From Manihot esculenta (lineage: Eukaryota > Streptophyta > Magnoliopsida > Malpighiales > Euphorbiaceae): a stretch of DNA of 64,000 nucleotides. The stretch lies in assembly GCF_001659605.2 (NCBI RefSeq), contig NC_035164.2:8419038-8483037 (forward strand), written 5' to 3'. Position 1 is the first letter of the stretch. Every line of letters starts with the position of its first letter. A program made the position numbers and the translations under genes. Under the pieces are notes generated by a model that had not been told where the DNA came from, ran no database searches, and saw only the letters and a program-made list of their open reading frames with translations. Positions 34,135 through 45,584 of the stretch are shown here, in pieces.

Positions 34135-34136
34135 TC

Positions 34137-37100
34137 TGTAACGACCCGAAAATTGGACCGCTACCGGCGCTAGGATCCAGGTTGAATTAAGGCCGCCGGG
34201 ACCCGTAGCAAGCCTATCCTGAACTCTGTGTACCTGATAAATCTCATACATGATCAAACATAAACATAAAAAAACTGAAAAAAAACGTTTCTTCCAGTTA
34301 CCAAGCTCGACCTGCATGCACTATGTCTGTGAACATAGAACCCATTCTCATAGGGTCAGCATATCATATGTCAGCCTTGGTTCAACACATTTCTCATCAA
34401 GAAACATAAAACAGGATCCATGTACAAAGGGAGTATCCATACACCAGGGCAAAGCACAACTCTATCCATAAATACATTACATAACTATATATCATTTTAT
34501 CATACACCACTTTGAATTACATCATGTCCACTTCACCCTATACTTTTATGAAATGCATCACATCATAAACATATCACATCAAGGATGAACTTGTCACCAA
34601 TAGCCCTCTACATATCGTAATATGTCCAACTATGCCAGGGGCGATACGGCCTCACCTGGACTTCTCTTATATAACTTATATCATAACATGTCCAACTACG
34701 CTAGGGGCGATACGGCCTCACTTGGTCTTCTCTTACTTACATATAACATAGTGCCAGGGGCGACCTGGTCTTTCTATCTCATGTTATATCATCTCATATC
34801 ATGTCATCTCATCTCATATCAAGGGCTAAGGATCATCCAATGTCCATCCACATCAACAACATATTATGCAATGCATCATATTCGTGGATGCTAATGCAAC
34901 ACAACCTAGTACATATCATGGCATTTTATGATGCATGGATCATGCTCTAAAATTCATTTGATTTCTCAATTAAAAAGATTAAGTTTAGTTCCACTCACCT
35001 TAAGCAACTGCTGGGCTGTACTAGCTCAGAACCAACTAACTCTGAGAGCCTCCTTGGTTCCTCGGGTCCAATCCTATACAAGTGGACTCAAATGAGGTAC
35101 CAAACCACTCTAACATAACACTAAACATCTCCCCAAAAACCCCTCTAAAACATCTCAAAACATGCATGCAAAACAAGTAAAGGAATTCTGGACAGGGCAT
35201 CTTCGGCGGCACATTCGGCGGCCGAACCCTCTCTCCAAAGACGAAACTCGGGTACTTTCGGCGGCACCTTCGGCAGCCGAAATTCCCTCTCCAGAGACTA
35301 AAGTCAGGCACTTTCGGCGGCGGAACCTTCCTTCGGCAGCCGAAAGCCTGCTTTCAAGCCAAAACTATAACAGCCCGGAAATTGAACCGCTACCGGTGCT
35401 AGGATCCAGGTCGGCTTAAGGCCGCCAGGACCCGTAGCAAGCCTACTATGAACTCTAAGTACCTGATAATCCCATTCATGATCATATATTTCCATAAAAA
35501 TTTTGAACTTTACATCTCCAAGCTTGCCCTGTACATGCTCTGTATGCACTCTGAGAGTGATACCTGCTGTGGTACCATATAGTAACTAAAAACATAATAC
35601 ATCAAGCTTGGTTTTTCTTTGCATCATAACCCAATTAAACATAAAACTGATCATATACAAAGGGACAAACATACATTAGGGTCAAGCACAATACTATAAC
35701 ACTTTTACATTACATAACTGTTACATCAACTCTATACTGTACATCATGTCCACTACTCTAACTATTACATATGCCTTTACCCTTGCTTTCTCTTTCTCTT
35801 CTCTGTGGCCCTGAAAACATGGGGTTAGGGAGAGGGTGAGCTACTCGAGCCCAATGAGTAGAAATAAAACATTTAAAACATGCCCTCATGAAATGCATCA
35901 CAACACAAGTAAATCACATCACGGACGGACTGACCCAAAAATCCCTCTGCTCTGTGCCCGGCCCTTAAGGGGCTCCTCAGGACTTCTGTTACATAAACAT
36001 AAATATCAAAGGGCTAATGGGTCCAACTCTGTGTCCGTCCCATCTTCACATAATAATGCAATGTAACATCTTCGTGAATACTAATGCAATGCATAGCAAC
36101 CTATCATCATCATGGCATTTATGATGCATGGTTTATGCTAAAACTTTCATGTAAGTTAAAAGCATAGTTCTGTTCCACTCACCTCTGATCAACTGCTGAT
36201 CAGTCTCTGTAACTCTCTGTAACTCTAACTTTGAGGGCCTCCTTGGTTCCACGGGTCTGCACCTACACAGGTGGACTCAAATGAGGACCAAACATACACT
36301 AACATATAACTCTGAATATCTCCCCAAAACCCCTCTAAAACATCATAAGCATGCATGAAAAAATGGCAAAGAAAAGCTGGACAGGGGTCTTTCGGCGGCA
36401 GGTTCGGCGGCCGAATCCCCTCTCCAGAGACGAAACTCGGGCACTTTCAGCGGCACCTTCGGCGGCCGAAAGTCCCTTCCAGATTCGAAAGTCTAAACTT
36501 TCGGGGGCAAGGTTCGGGGGCTGAAATATCTTCCAAAGCCGAAAGTCACTCACCTTCGGCGGCATGTTCGGCGGCCGAACCTTCCCTCCAGAGACGAAAG
36601 TCCCAATTTTCGGGGGCAAGGTTAGGCGGCCAAAACAGCCTTCCTAAGGGGTTCGACGGCCGAACCTGAGTTTTTCAGACAGGCAGAACCTGTTCCAAAC
36701 CCATGCTTCCAGCCTCCGAAAACCAACAACACACCCAAAACATGCATGCCAACTCTCCACAACTTACACAAACCATATACCAAACATATAGGGGCCTAAC
36801 AACTAGTTCAACCCCACAAACAACATCAAACCTCATCAAAACACATATGATCAACATATGCTCAACTTATGGCTCTACTACAAACCATCCCATAAAACTC
36901 TTCTCAACTCTTTCAAACATGCTTAAAACATAAGGGGAGGTGAGGATCCATGCTTACCTCTTGAAGAACGAGAGGATTGATGGTCCTAACGTGGAGATGT
37001 GGTGAAAAACGATCCAAAGTCTCCAAGTTCCTCAAACTTGCTTTCTTTGCTTAAAACTCTATAACCAAGTTAAAACACATCAAAACATGCAAGATTTGAA

Positions 37101-38448
37101 GAAAACTCATGAAAACATACTAAGGAGAGCAAAAACCTACCTTTGACCAAAAATAGAGAGCTTCAACACCCTCCATTTCCGGTCAAATGGCTTTTATAGG
37201 TGGCCAACCGCCTCTCCTTCGGCAGCCGAAACTGCATGCGAAACCATGCAATGTTCCGCGGCCGAACTTCATTTTCGGCGGCCGAACCTGCATTTTGCCT
37301 CCTTGAAATTTTCCTTTTCAAAACTCAATTTCCTTTACTCAAAACCATAAAACATGCAAAAATATCTTAAAAACACCTCTGATCTACCCTTGGGGAAGGC
37401 TCCGACATTCTCGAATCCCGGATTCCAACGGAGAATCCGCCGAAAAGTGAAAATTCCGATGCCGGGGTCTAGCCGGGTATTACAAAAACTCAACTTTCGG
37501 GGGCAAGGTTAGGCGGCCATCACAGCCTTCCTAAGGGGTTCGGCGGCCGAACCTTGCTTCGGCGGCCGAACCTGAGTTCATCCAGAACTCAGCTTCATGC
37601 ACAAACAAGCCACCCAAACCGTCCAATACCCAAAACATACAAACCACAATTCCACAACCTGCATATACGCAAGTATAGGCAGAAAGGGGTCCAAAACTAA
37701 CTTACAACCCCAACAAACAACACATCTAAACACATAAGCATGCTTTGACCACAAATCAACCAAAAATCCACTTTACCCTAACCATGCATCTCTACCCATA
37801 AACCTCCATAAAACTCACTTCAAACTGCATAAAAACTAAGGATCTACACTTACCTCTTGAAGAACAAGAGTTGGTGTGAACCCCCAAACGTGAAGATATG
37901 GAGATCTAAGCTCCACAAGTCTCTAAACTTCAAAATCTTGCTCAAAGCTCACAACTCTTCAAAACAAGGAGAAAACTCTTGAAAACCTTAAAAGATTTGA
38001 AGAAACATCATGAAAACACCCCAAGGAGAGCAGGAACCTACCCTTGCACGAAAAGAGTGTGAAACACACTCCATTTTTTGTCAATGGGGCTTTTATAGGT
38101 GGCCAAACCGCCTCTCCTTCGGCGGCCTAAGCTGCATGCAAACCCATGCAACGTTCGGCAGCCGAACTTCTCCTTCGGCGGGCGAAACTATGCAATGTTC
38201 GGCTACCGAACGTATCCTTCGGCGGCCGAACGTATCCTTCGGCGGCCGAACTTGCAATTTGTCCCCTTGGTCTTTTCCTTTCAAAACCCAATTCCTTTGC
38301 ATTCAAAACCATAAAACACTTAAAAAAACATTTTGAAAACCTTTCTCTTGCCCTTCAAAGAACCTCCGACATCCTCGAATTCCCGATTCCAATGGAGATT
38401 CCACCAAAAAGTCAGAATTCCGATGTCGGTGTCTAGCCAGGTATTACA
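34137..38448 (-). repeat. Gypsy element 2, 5' LTR (right side), interrupted by solo LTR B
   Basis: LTR sequence is 34137-35365 and 37490-38448, about 2.19 kb when the insert is left out. The minus-strand TATA box is at 38097-38090. The insertion lies downstream of this box, so any transcript would carry the solo LTR in its leader. Confidence 0.88.
35366..37484 (-). mobile_element. Solo LTR B (2119 bp), divergent subfamily
   Basis: Starts TATAACAGCCCGG and ends GGGTATTACA, with a perfect target duplication AAAAC at 35361-35365 and 37485-37489. It shares the palindrome blocks and layout with the other LTRs but differs through most of its length (for example CAAGCTTGCCCTGTACATGC near 35520), so it is a separate subfamily. 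The terminal TG has become TA. Confidence 0.9.
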
Positions 38449-38453
38449 ACCTC

Positions 38454-40036
38454 CCACTATAGAACCAACATGTGTGTCCCAAGCTCTTAAAATCAAAGAA
38501 TGGAGAGAGGCTATCTCCTCTGAGTTTAATGCATTGCTGTCTAATAGGACTTGGGAGCTTGTTCCTCCTTCTGATGCTACTAATTTGATTGGTTGTAAGT
38601 GGATTTTCAGGGTCAAAAGGAATGCAGATGGGACTATAGCCAAATATAAAGCACGGCTGGTTGCCAAGGGTTACAATCAACGGCCTGGAGTTGATTTTGG
38701 AGAGACGTTTAGTCTGGTTTTAAAGCCTGCTACGATTCGTTTGGTTTTGGCATTAGCGGTTTCAAATTGCTAGAGAATTTATCAGCTAGATGTAAACAAT
38801 GCTTTTTTGCATGGGCCTCTGCAAGAACAGGTTTATATGCTTCAACCTCCTGGTTTTGTTGATTCTGCACAACCAACATATGTTTATAAGCTGGTTAAAG
38901 CACTATATGGGCTACGTCAGGCACCCAGAGCCTGGTATCAAGCTTTGACAACATGTGCTCTTGAATTTGGTTTTAAACAGTCAAGGAGTGATCACTCTCT
39001 ATTTATTTTTCGCAAAGATGATGTTGTGTGCTATTTTTTTGTTTATGTGGATGATTTATTGCTTACTGGCAGTAGTTCAGATTTTATTCAGCGGTTTATT
39101 GTAGAGCTAGCAGCCCGGTTTTCATTAAAAGAATCACAACAGTTAAGTCTGTTCTTGAGCATTGATGTTCATCATTTTAGTGGCGGTTTATTCTTATCTC
39201 AGCATCATTATGTTCGGAAAATTCTAGAACAATCTGGGATGGATGGTGCAAAACCAGTTTCCTCACCTTTGGCTACTACCACAGTATTGTCTAAAAATAC
39301 TGTTCACAACCATGAGGTTGATTCAACGTTATATAGACGGCTGGTTGGTGCTTTGCAATATCTTACGTGGACTAGACCAGATATAAGCTTTTCTGTTAAT
39401 AAGCTTTCTCAGTTTATGCAGTGTCCCACGACTCACCATTGGGATGCTCTAAAATGTCTTCTGCGTTATCTCAAGTGTACGTATGATTATGGCGTTATGA
39501 TCAAACCGCAATCTCGATTTGTTTTCCATGCGTATTCGGATGCGGATTGGGCTGGAGACCCGACTGATAGACATTCAACTACTGGGTATGTTGTGTATTT
39601 TGGAGATATCCTAATCTCATGGGCTTCGAAGAAACAGAAGACAATTGCTCGGTCTTCCACCGAAGCTGAGTACCGAGCGGTGGCTACCACTGCGGCTGAA
39701 GTTGTGTGGATAGATTCTTTACTCCAAGAACTTGGTGTGACAGTTTCCTCACCAGTTATTTACTGCGACAATATTTATGCGACGTATGCCTGCAAGAACC
39801 CAGTTTATCATTCAAAAATGAAGCATATCGAGATCGATATACATTTTGTTTGAGAGCTCATACAGCAGCATAAGCTACGGGTTGCTCATGTGTCTACCAA
39901 GGATCAGCTTGCTGATCTTCTTACTAAACCATTGGCTAAAACTGCTTTCAGTGCTAATCGGTTCAAGATTGGAGTGTGCCGAGGACCCTCCATCTTGCGG
40001 GGGAGTGTTGAAGCACCAAATACAGATAAGTCATAG
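38454..40036 (+). pseudogene. Copia reverse transcriptase and RNase H
   Basis: RT starts in the WREAISSEFNALLSNRTWEL block, followed by GCKWIFRVKRNADGTIAKYK and KARLVAKGYNQRPGVDF, and has YVDD at 39044-39055. RNase H includes [28 protein letters not shown] and YCDN. The frame has a TAG at 38771 (family consensus has Trp near here) and a TGA at 39851; translation would end at 40034-40036, inside the 3' LTR. Most of both domains is preserved. Confidence 0.93.
39990..40005 (+). promoter_or_regulatory. Copia polypurine tract
   Basis: CCATCTTGCGGGGGAG directly precedes the 3' LTR; the G-rich tail is the plus-strand primer site. Confidence 0.75.
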
Positions 40037-40212
40037 TTTGTTATTCTGTTGTATTTTGATATACATGTAGTATTTTGTATCTGTAAATCTTATCCTTTAT
40101 ATCTGTAAATCTTATCCTTTGTAACCACTCTCTGCTGTATAAATATAGCAGTAAATACTCAATACAAATATCAATTGTTCAACAGTTCATTAATACTGTG
40201 TGAGTTGTTTTA
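40006..40212 (+). repeat. Copia 3' LTR
   Basis: 207 bp, matching 14674-14880 except at two positions (TTTATATC for TTTGTATC, and CAACAG for CAATAG). Confidence 0.93.
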
Positions 40213-41893
40213 GATATGGTCAGCTTGTTTGTAAAAGATTTTCATCTGCTAATTGGTCGAAAATCCCGTGATCAAAGGCATAAAGGGGAATTTGCTAGAT
40301 TATAACCGTTAACGGTAATTTTCTTATGGAATATCGTCCTCAAGTTAAGAGGGCGAGTCTTATCCGACCTGAGGCCGACTGATGGATGTGGAATCAACAA
40401 AAAATAACCTATCTAAATATGAATTGCATATAAAAGAATAGGATCAAATCCATAGAGAATTGACATTAACAATTTCCAAACAATAACTAGAAAAATAAAC
40501 AATAAAAGTAAAATGGGGAGTTTGAGTAAAAGAGAAGACAATAATTAAAAGATAATCAAATCAATGCAAATAAATTCTAATTGAAGATTAGAATCTATTT
40601 TAGTTTTGGAGAATTGATCATAGAAATAAAAACACCTTTATTCATTCTAATAAATTAATTATAGTTATGAAAGACACTCTTCATAATCAATCTCTCCTTA
40701 GATTTAAATTAATTAGAAAACGTTCGCTAATTAACTCTGGTCAACAAATCACCCAAAGAACGTGTTTGGGATTTTAATTTATCAACTGTTTTAAGAATTA
40801 GAGAGACCCAATTCTAATCGATAAACCAAACTGTGTGTGAGTTCAAGCAAGATCATGCAATTTCTTAGTGGGTTATACTAATTGTTATTTGTTGTTGAAT
40901 AACTCAAGTAATTGTGGATTTCAAGTATCCAAACTAATAATATATTATTTTGAAAATATAAATAATTGGCCCTATTAATCAAATAACAAAGTAATAATAA
41001 TATTATGAATTGAAATTGCATAAATATTGAAAGAATAAAAGATGAACAATTATGTTTAGATTTCATAGTTTATGGATAAACTGAAATTTCAACTAGAAAT
41101 AAAGAGAGAGAATCAGCTGGAAAATAGAAATAGATGATGATGATGTAGCTGGCATAGAAACAAGATTAAATAAGTGTTGAATCCTAATAAGATTCTATTG
41201 AAAATAGGAAATCTTCGTTGTTTCAATTGATGAATTCTTATTTAATATGTTTCCATTCAGGAAAGAACTCCTTAATTTAAGGAGAAATTTATGCCGTGTT
41301 TAAAGGGAAAAAATAGTATGAGATATCGTGGTTTTGAATGAGGAGATTTAATCTTTTATTTTAAATTTGAATAATTTTTCCGTTCACTATCAGGTCTGCC
41401 TTTGTTGTTGACTATTGATTTGTTTAGTGGTTTGGGCAAATCGCAGCTTCAATTTATCAACTGGAATATGGTTACCTCAGCTCGAGAATCTAGACAATTC
41501 TTAAATCTGTGAAGCAAAATCATTTATTAGGTTTGCTTAAATTGTTGGTCAAGTCAATTTCAACACTTTTTAACACCTTTTTTTATCAAATTCAATTCTC
41601 TTTTGTTTTTCTGTGAAATATCACAAAAAAAATATAAAATTAGTTAGAAAAATACTTAATTCAATACTGAAAATAGTATGAAATATGTGTTGAAATTATA
41701 TTCGATCACTGATTTATCTTGAAGCGCCCGGATCTCCTTTTCTCTTGGTTTTGGATACTATGGTTGTCCGTGCCTTTCTTTCTACGGGTGTAACTGCATA
41801 TTTGATTTATCAGATCACTACTATGTGGTCCAATTTTATGGTGACAGTTCACTATCTACTTTAGGCGACTCTCCTGTAATATCAATTAGTTTA
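40213..41893. other. Continuation of the old repeat that received the Copia, plus unclassified DNA
   Basis: 40218-40390 continues the repeat broken at 14673. A later piece (41720-41880; TTTATCAGATCACTACTATG, TTTTATGGTGACAGTTCA) matches 53650-53700 (TTTATCAGATCCTTGCCACG). Between them (40400-41700) lies AT-rich DNA without a recognisable gene. Confidence 0.5.
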
Positions 41894-42896
41894 TGGATAA
41901 TTTACCGGATCTCCCTCGAGTTTGATAAAACCCACATAGTAGTTCCTCATAGCAAATTAGTCCTTAAGTTTAACTTTTGTTTAATAAAATAGTATAAAAT
42001 GTACAAATTTCTGTTAGTGTATCATTGACTAGAGATTTTATATCTCTTAATGACCTAAATACTCTTTTAGGTAGCCAAGTTTTTTAATTAAAAGTTTTTT
42101 TATTTATTATTTTAATAATAAAAATTGACAAATTACTATTTAATTTTTAAAAATTGATGAATTTGTGAGTTTTATCCATTATTTTTTAATTGTCATTATA
42201 GTGAATAATTTTAATTTTTAAAGTATAAAATTAATATTTTGTATAAAAATTAATAATGAATAATTTTATTTTTTCTTAAAAATTAATTTTTATATTATGT
42301 AAGTATAAAAATGACAGATTTAAAAATTAAATATTAATTTTTATATTTAATTAAAAATTAAAAATTAATTTTTATGCTTAGGAGTCCGCCTAAATTAATT
42401 CTTATACGTATAAAAATTTTTATACTTAAGTAAAATTAAAAGTTAATTTTTATACTTACATATTATAATTGGAATCTGCCTAACTTGATTTGTAAAGTAT
42501 AAAAATTTTTATACTTATACAATATCAATTTTTATATTTTAAAAAATAAATTATTTATAATAATAATAAATAAAAATAGTGATGGATAAAAATCATAAAT
42601 TTACCGATTTTCAAAAATTAAAATAGTAATCTCTCAATTTTTTTATTATTAAAATAATTTATAAAAATAAATTTTAATTAAAAAGTTATTTGACCACTTA
42701 AAAGGATATTTTAGTCATTAAAAAATATAAAATCTCAAGTCAATGGTCGATTAACAATAATTTGTAGTTTTTATTAAAGGAAAGACTATTTTGTTAGATA
42801 GAAATTAAATTTAGAAACTAATTTGTTATTGAAAATTTAACTAGCGACCACTGTGTGAGTTTTGTCAAATTTCAGAAAGGTCCATGTAAATTGCCC
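41894..42896. mobile_element. Fold-back (MITE-like) element, 1003 bp, 8-bp TSD
   Basis: Perfect direct repeat TTAGTTTA at 41886-41893 and 42897-42904. The left end TGGATAATTTAC pairs with the right end GTAAATTGCCC. The inverted arms extend about 300 bp: 41894-42200 against 42585-42896, with recognisable pairs such as CATTGACTAGAGATTTTATA and its complement near 42745-42725. The centre is AT-rich and noncoding. An 8-bp duplication suggests hAT-type mobilisation, but the TIR is unlike standard hAT ends. Confidence 0.85.
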
Positions 42897-42904
42897 TTAG
42901 TTTA

Positions 42905-43150
42905 TTATAAAAAATGCAAGGGAAATGCACATGCTAGTGCAATCAGTAGGCGCAAATTGCACATCCAAGTCTGCACCCTGCAGATTGCACCTGCTGGTGC
43001 AAGCACCAGCAAGTGCTCTGGGAATAGAATGCGCACCTTCTGGTGCAATATGCACTCTACACCAGCAGGTGCAATCTGCAGGTGAACCTGCTACTGCAAA
43101 CAACAACAAGTGCAGAAATGCACCGACAGGTTGCACCAATAATTGTTTAA
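42905..43150. repeat. Hairpin island of TGCACC/GGTGCA repeats
   Basis: Variants of TTGCACCTGCTGGTGCAA repeat in both orientations. TTGCACC (42985-42991) and GGTGCAA (42996-43002) form a small stem. A perfect 22-bp inverted repeat joins 42977-42998 and 43061-43082 with 62 bases between. ORFs on both strands are by-products. Confidence 0.75.
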
Positions 43151-44159
43151 GGAGAAATGTATGAGACACAAATTGTTTCAATTTCAGATACTATAGATTT
43201 ATCATGGTTGATAACTGTTTTAAAGTTTCCAATTACAACATATTGAATTGAATGAATATGCAAAAAGCTAGAGATCTAATCAGATTAATATCTAAGAAAA
43301 ATCTTAAAATCACACAATCAGAAAATGACATGGATGAATAAAATATGGAAGCAGCAACAACAACAAAACTTGATTAGCTATATAAAAACTTTAAAGGGTA
43401 AAAAAAATTCCTGGACTAGTTAATGTTCAACAAATATGATAACAATAATTCAGTTGAAGGGCAAAGTAATTCAGTTGAAGGGTTGTTTCAAATCCTCTCA
43501 CAATTACAGCTTTAATGAATAATTAAACTCATGAAAACCCACTCCTAGTTGGAGAAGGGATCTAAAGTAGTAGACACTTATACCATTCTCAACAAATCAA
43601 TTAACACAATGCAAAAGCAAGTAATGAAATCAATCTCCAATAATCCTAATCAACTTAGAAACAACACAGCTCAATCGTCATTTAAATCCATAAAGTATAA
43701 AACCATTAAGACATTTTATCGAACAAATTGTACGCCTCATCATTTAAATCCATAAATCAAAGAGAAACTTTTGTTTTTAACCAACGTGGGATTTGGAACT
43801 TTTAGTCTTAAAACTTGAGGGTTGATTGACGGTGCTGGCGTGATTGTCGGTTGATAGGTGTGGGGGCATAGAGCCATGGATTTGGTTGGCAGGTTGAAAG
43901 AGAAGATAGCAATTGGTGATGGTGGTGGATCGAGAATCGAAGATCTCCCATCACTTTCTTTAAACGAAAACACATATCTATTAAAAAAAAACATGAGCGT
44001 GAGTTAAAAATTTTATTATTTGCTAAGAATAAATATGTATAATCTTTATAAAGAAAACTATAATAAAGAAATACACATTTTATAGAATAATATTCGAGTT
44101 TATTTTGAGTATAAAGATAAAACGACAGACAACAACAAACACAAAAAAATTATAATTCG
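43151..44159. other. Intergenic DNA, no gene recognised
   Basis: AT-rich. An 84-codon minus-strand ORF at 43740-43994 has no recognisable domain and I do not call it a gene. Confidence 0.35.
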
Positions 44160-45200
44160 TAGTACATTAAAAAAATTATTTAGTATGGTAATTTATGATT
44201 AAGATTTGAAGTAGCTAAGAAGTTTATGATATAAATTACAGTGGCGAAAGCATGGCCTAAAATTTTAGTGGTACTGAGGACTGATATAAGTAAGCTCGCC
44301 CATTTCAGTGATGTGTTAGTGCTCTCATTCAGCACACCCATTGTGCTTCGGTGTGTAGGCACAAGCTTCTTTGAATAATACCACTCTTCATATAAGTAGT
44401 GTTGTAGTACTTAGTGAAAAGGCAGCTTCATCAGTGCCTAAATATTTAGAGTGAAGCCATATTTTCCAGTTCAAAAGTGAAGTGATGGATTGCTCCAATA
44501 TTAAGAATCCATGGTTTAGTAGTAGAGGAAGTATAGTTAGCTGCTGGTTTGGAATCATTGTAGTTGTTGTGTTTAGGACTTGGACATTGTTTAGAGCTAT
44601 GTCCTAGGCCTCAAAAATTATAACAGGTGGGGATGAAGAGCTCAAATTTGTTGTTAGCAATTGCGTTTCCACGACCAAAATTGAATTGGTGACAGCCATG
44701 TTTATTTTCATGACCTCTTCCCTATGCACCACCATCCATGTTTTGGCGAGTATTGTAATGAGCAATGGTAGGAGGATTGCGAGATGAATGCGAATTTTTT
44801 TAGCTGCATTTCTTCTGGAACCTGAAGAATAGGTTGTCTGTAATCGAGATCAAGCAGCATAAGCGGTGATATCACCAACGACTTGAGAAGTGACAAAAAT
44901 CAGAGGGAGCTTAGGATCTAACTCAACAATTTTATCCTTGATATACCATGCCTTGTATTATGGATTTCGAGCAGTGTCAATTTCTTTAGTAGGAGAAGTG
45001 AAGCCATCAATGTAGTGAATCAATTGTTGTCCACAAAGAATTGGATTGATTTGTGTTCTCCAAAGGAGGTAATTTGAGCCGATGAGTTTGATAGAAACTT
45101 GGTTATGAATTGAAGGAATCAACACTAATTTTCTAAAATAGTATTTATGGTATTCAAACGCAGTTATAGAAAGGAGATGGACAAACACTGAACAAGAAGA
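44160..45200 (-). pseudogene. Degenerate Copia fragment (gag to integrase)
   Basis: Read leftwards: the gag block HNQVSIKLIGSNYLLWRTQI and LIHYIDGFTSPT (45115-44960), a CCHC-knuckle relic CYNF.GLGHSSKQC near 44600, a protease-region relic (KPWILNIGAIHHFTF), and an integrase relic (CAYTPKHNGCAE, then HAFATVIYIINF at about 44250-44210). Many stops, frameshifts and deletions. No LTRs were delimited. It lies beyond the 3' end of the PPR gene, on the same strand. Confidence 0.8.
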
Positions 45201-45584
45201 AAAGTTGACAGATATAACAGTAAAGTCAGTGAGAGAATTTATTATAATAACACAGAAGAAAAAGAAATGGAACCTGGAATACACATATATATAGGTCATT
45301 GTGGGAGTTGGAAAAGACAAATAAACATTGCAGAAATGCGTAGGTGAATCTAAATTAGTGGTTGCAAAAGAATCTGATTTATTTTGGGAGATGGTCCCAA
45401 ATCAATGGAACTGGATTTTGATCACCATCCACAGATTACATCATCCACTTGCTTCCCTACCTCATAATCATATTATATTCTTCACAACTCACTCTCCCAC
45501 AGAAATCTGCAATACTCAATTGCTAAGGAGACACAACTCTCTTTGTAAAATGGGCCTTCAAAAGCACAATGTCTGATAATTTTA

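Larger units (their letters stand above)
15455..38448 (-). mobile_element. Gypsy element 2 (minus strand), non-autonomous, with nested insertions
   Basis: Target duplication ACCTC at 15450-15454 and 38449-38453. On the plus strand it starts TGTAACGACC and ends GTATTACA. The 5' LTR is on the right (34137-38448, interrupted by a solo LTR) and the 3' LTR on the left (15455-17313 plus 29667-29882, interrupted by gypsy element 1). The internal part 29883-34136 has a polypurine tract, ruined pol, an open gag and a tRNA-Met primer site. The two LTRs line up over nearly their whole length; the left copy lacks about 90 bp corresponding to 34493-34586. Confidence 0.9.
14674..40212 (+). mobile_element. 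Copia LTR retrotransposon, internally deleted, carrying nested gypsy elements
   Basis: LTRs are 14674-14880 and 40006-40212, both 207 bp, with two differences by eye (G/A and T/C transitions). The target duplication is GATAT at 14669-14673 and 40213-40217. A primer-binding site follows the 5' LTR and a purine tract precedes the 3' LTR. Without the nested DNA the element is only about 2.5 kb: gag is joined to a region just before reverse transcriptase, so the rest of gag, protease and most of integrase are gone. A gypsy element sits at 15455-38448. Confidence 0.93.

Noticed and set aside
43740..43994. 84-codon minus-strand ORF
   Set aside because: No domain, no splice signals with neighbours, and surrounded by AT-rich DNA.
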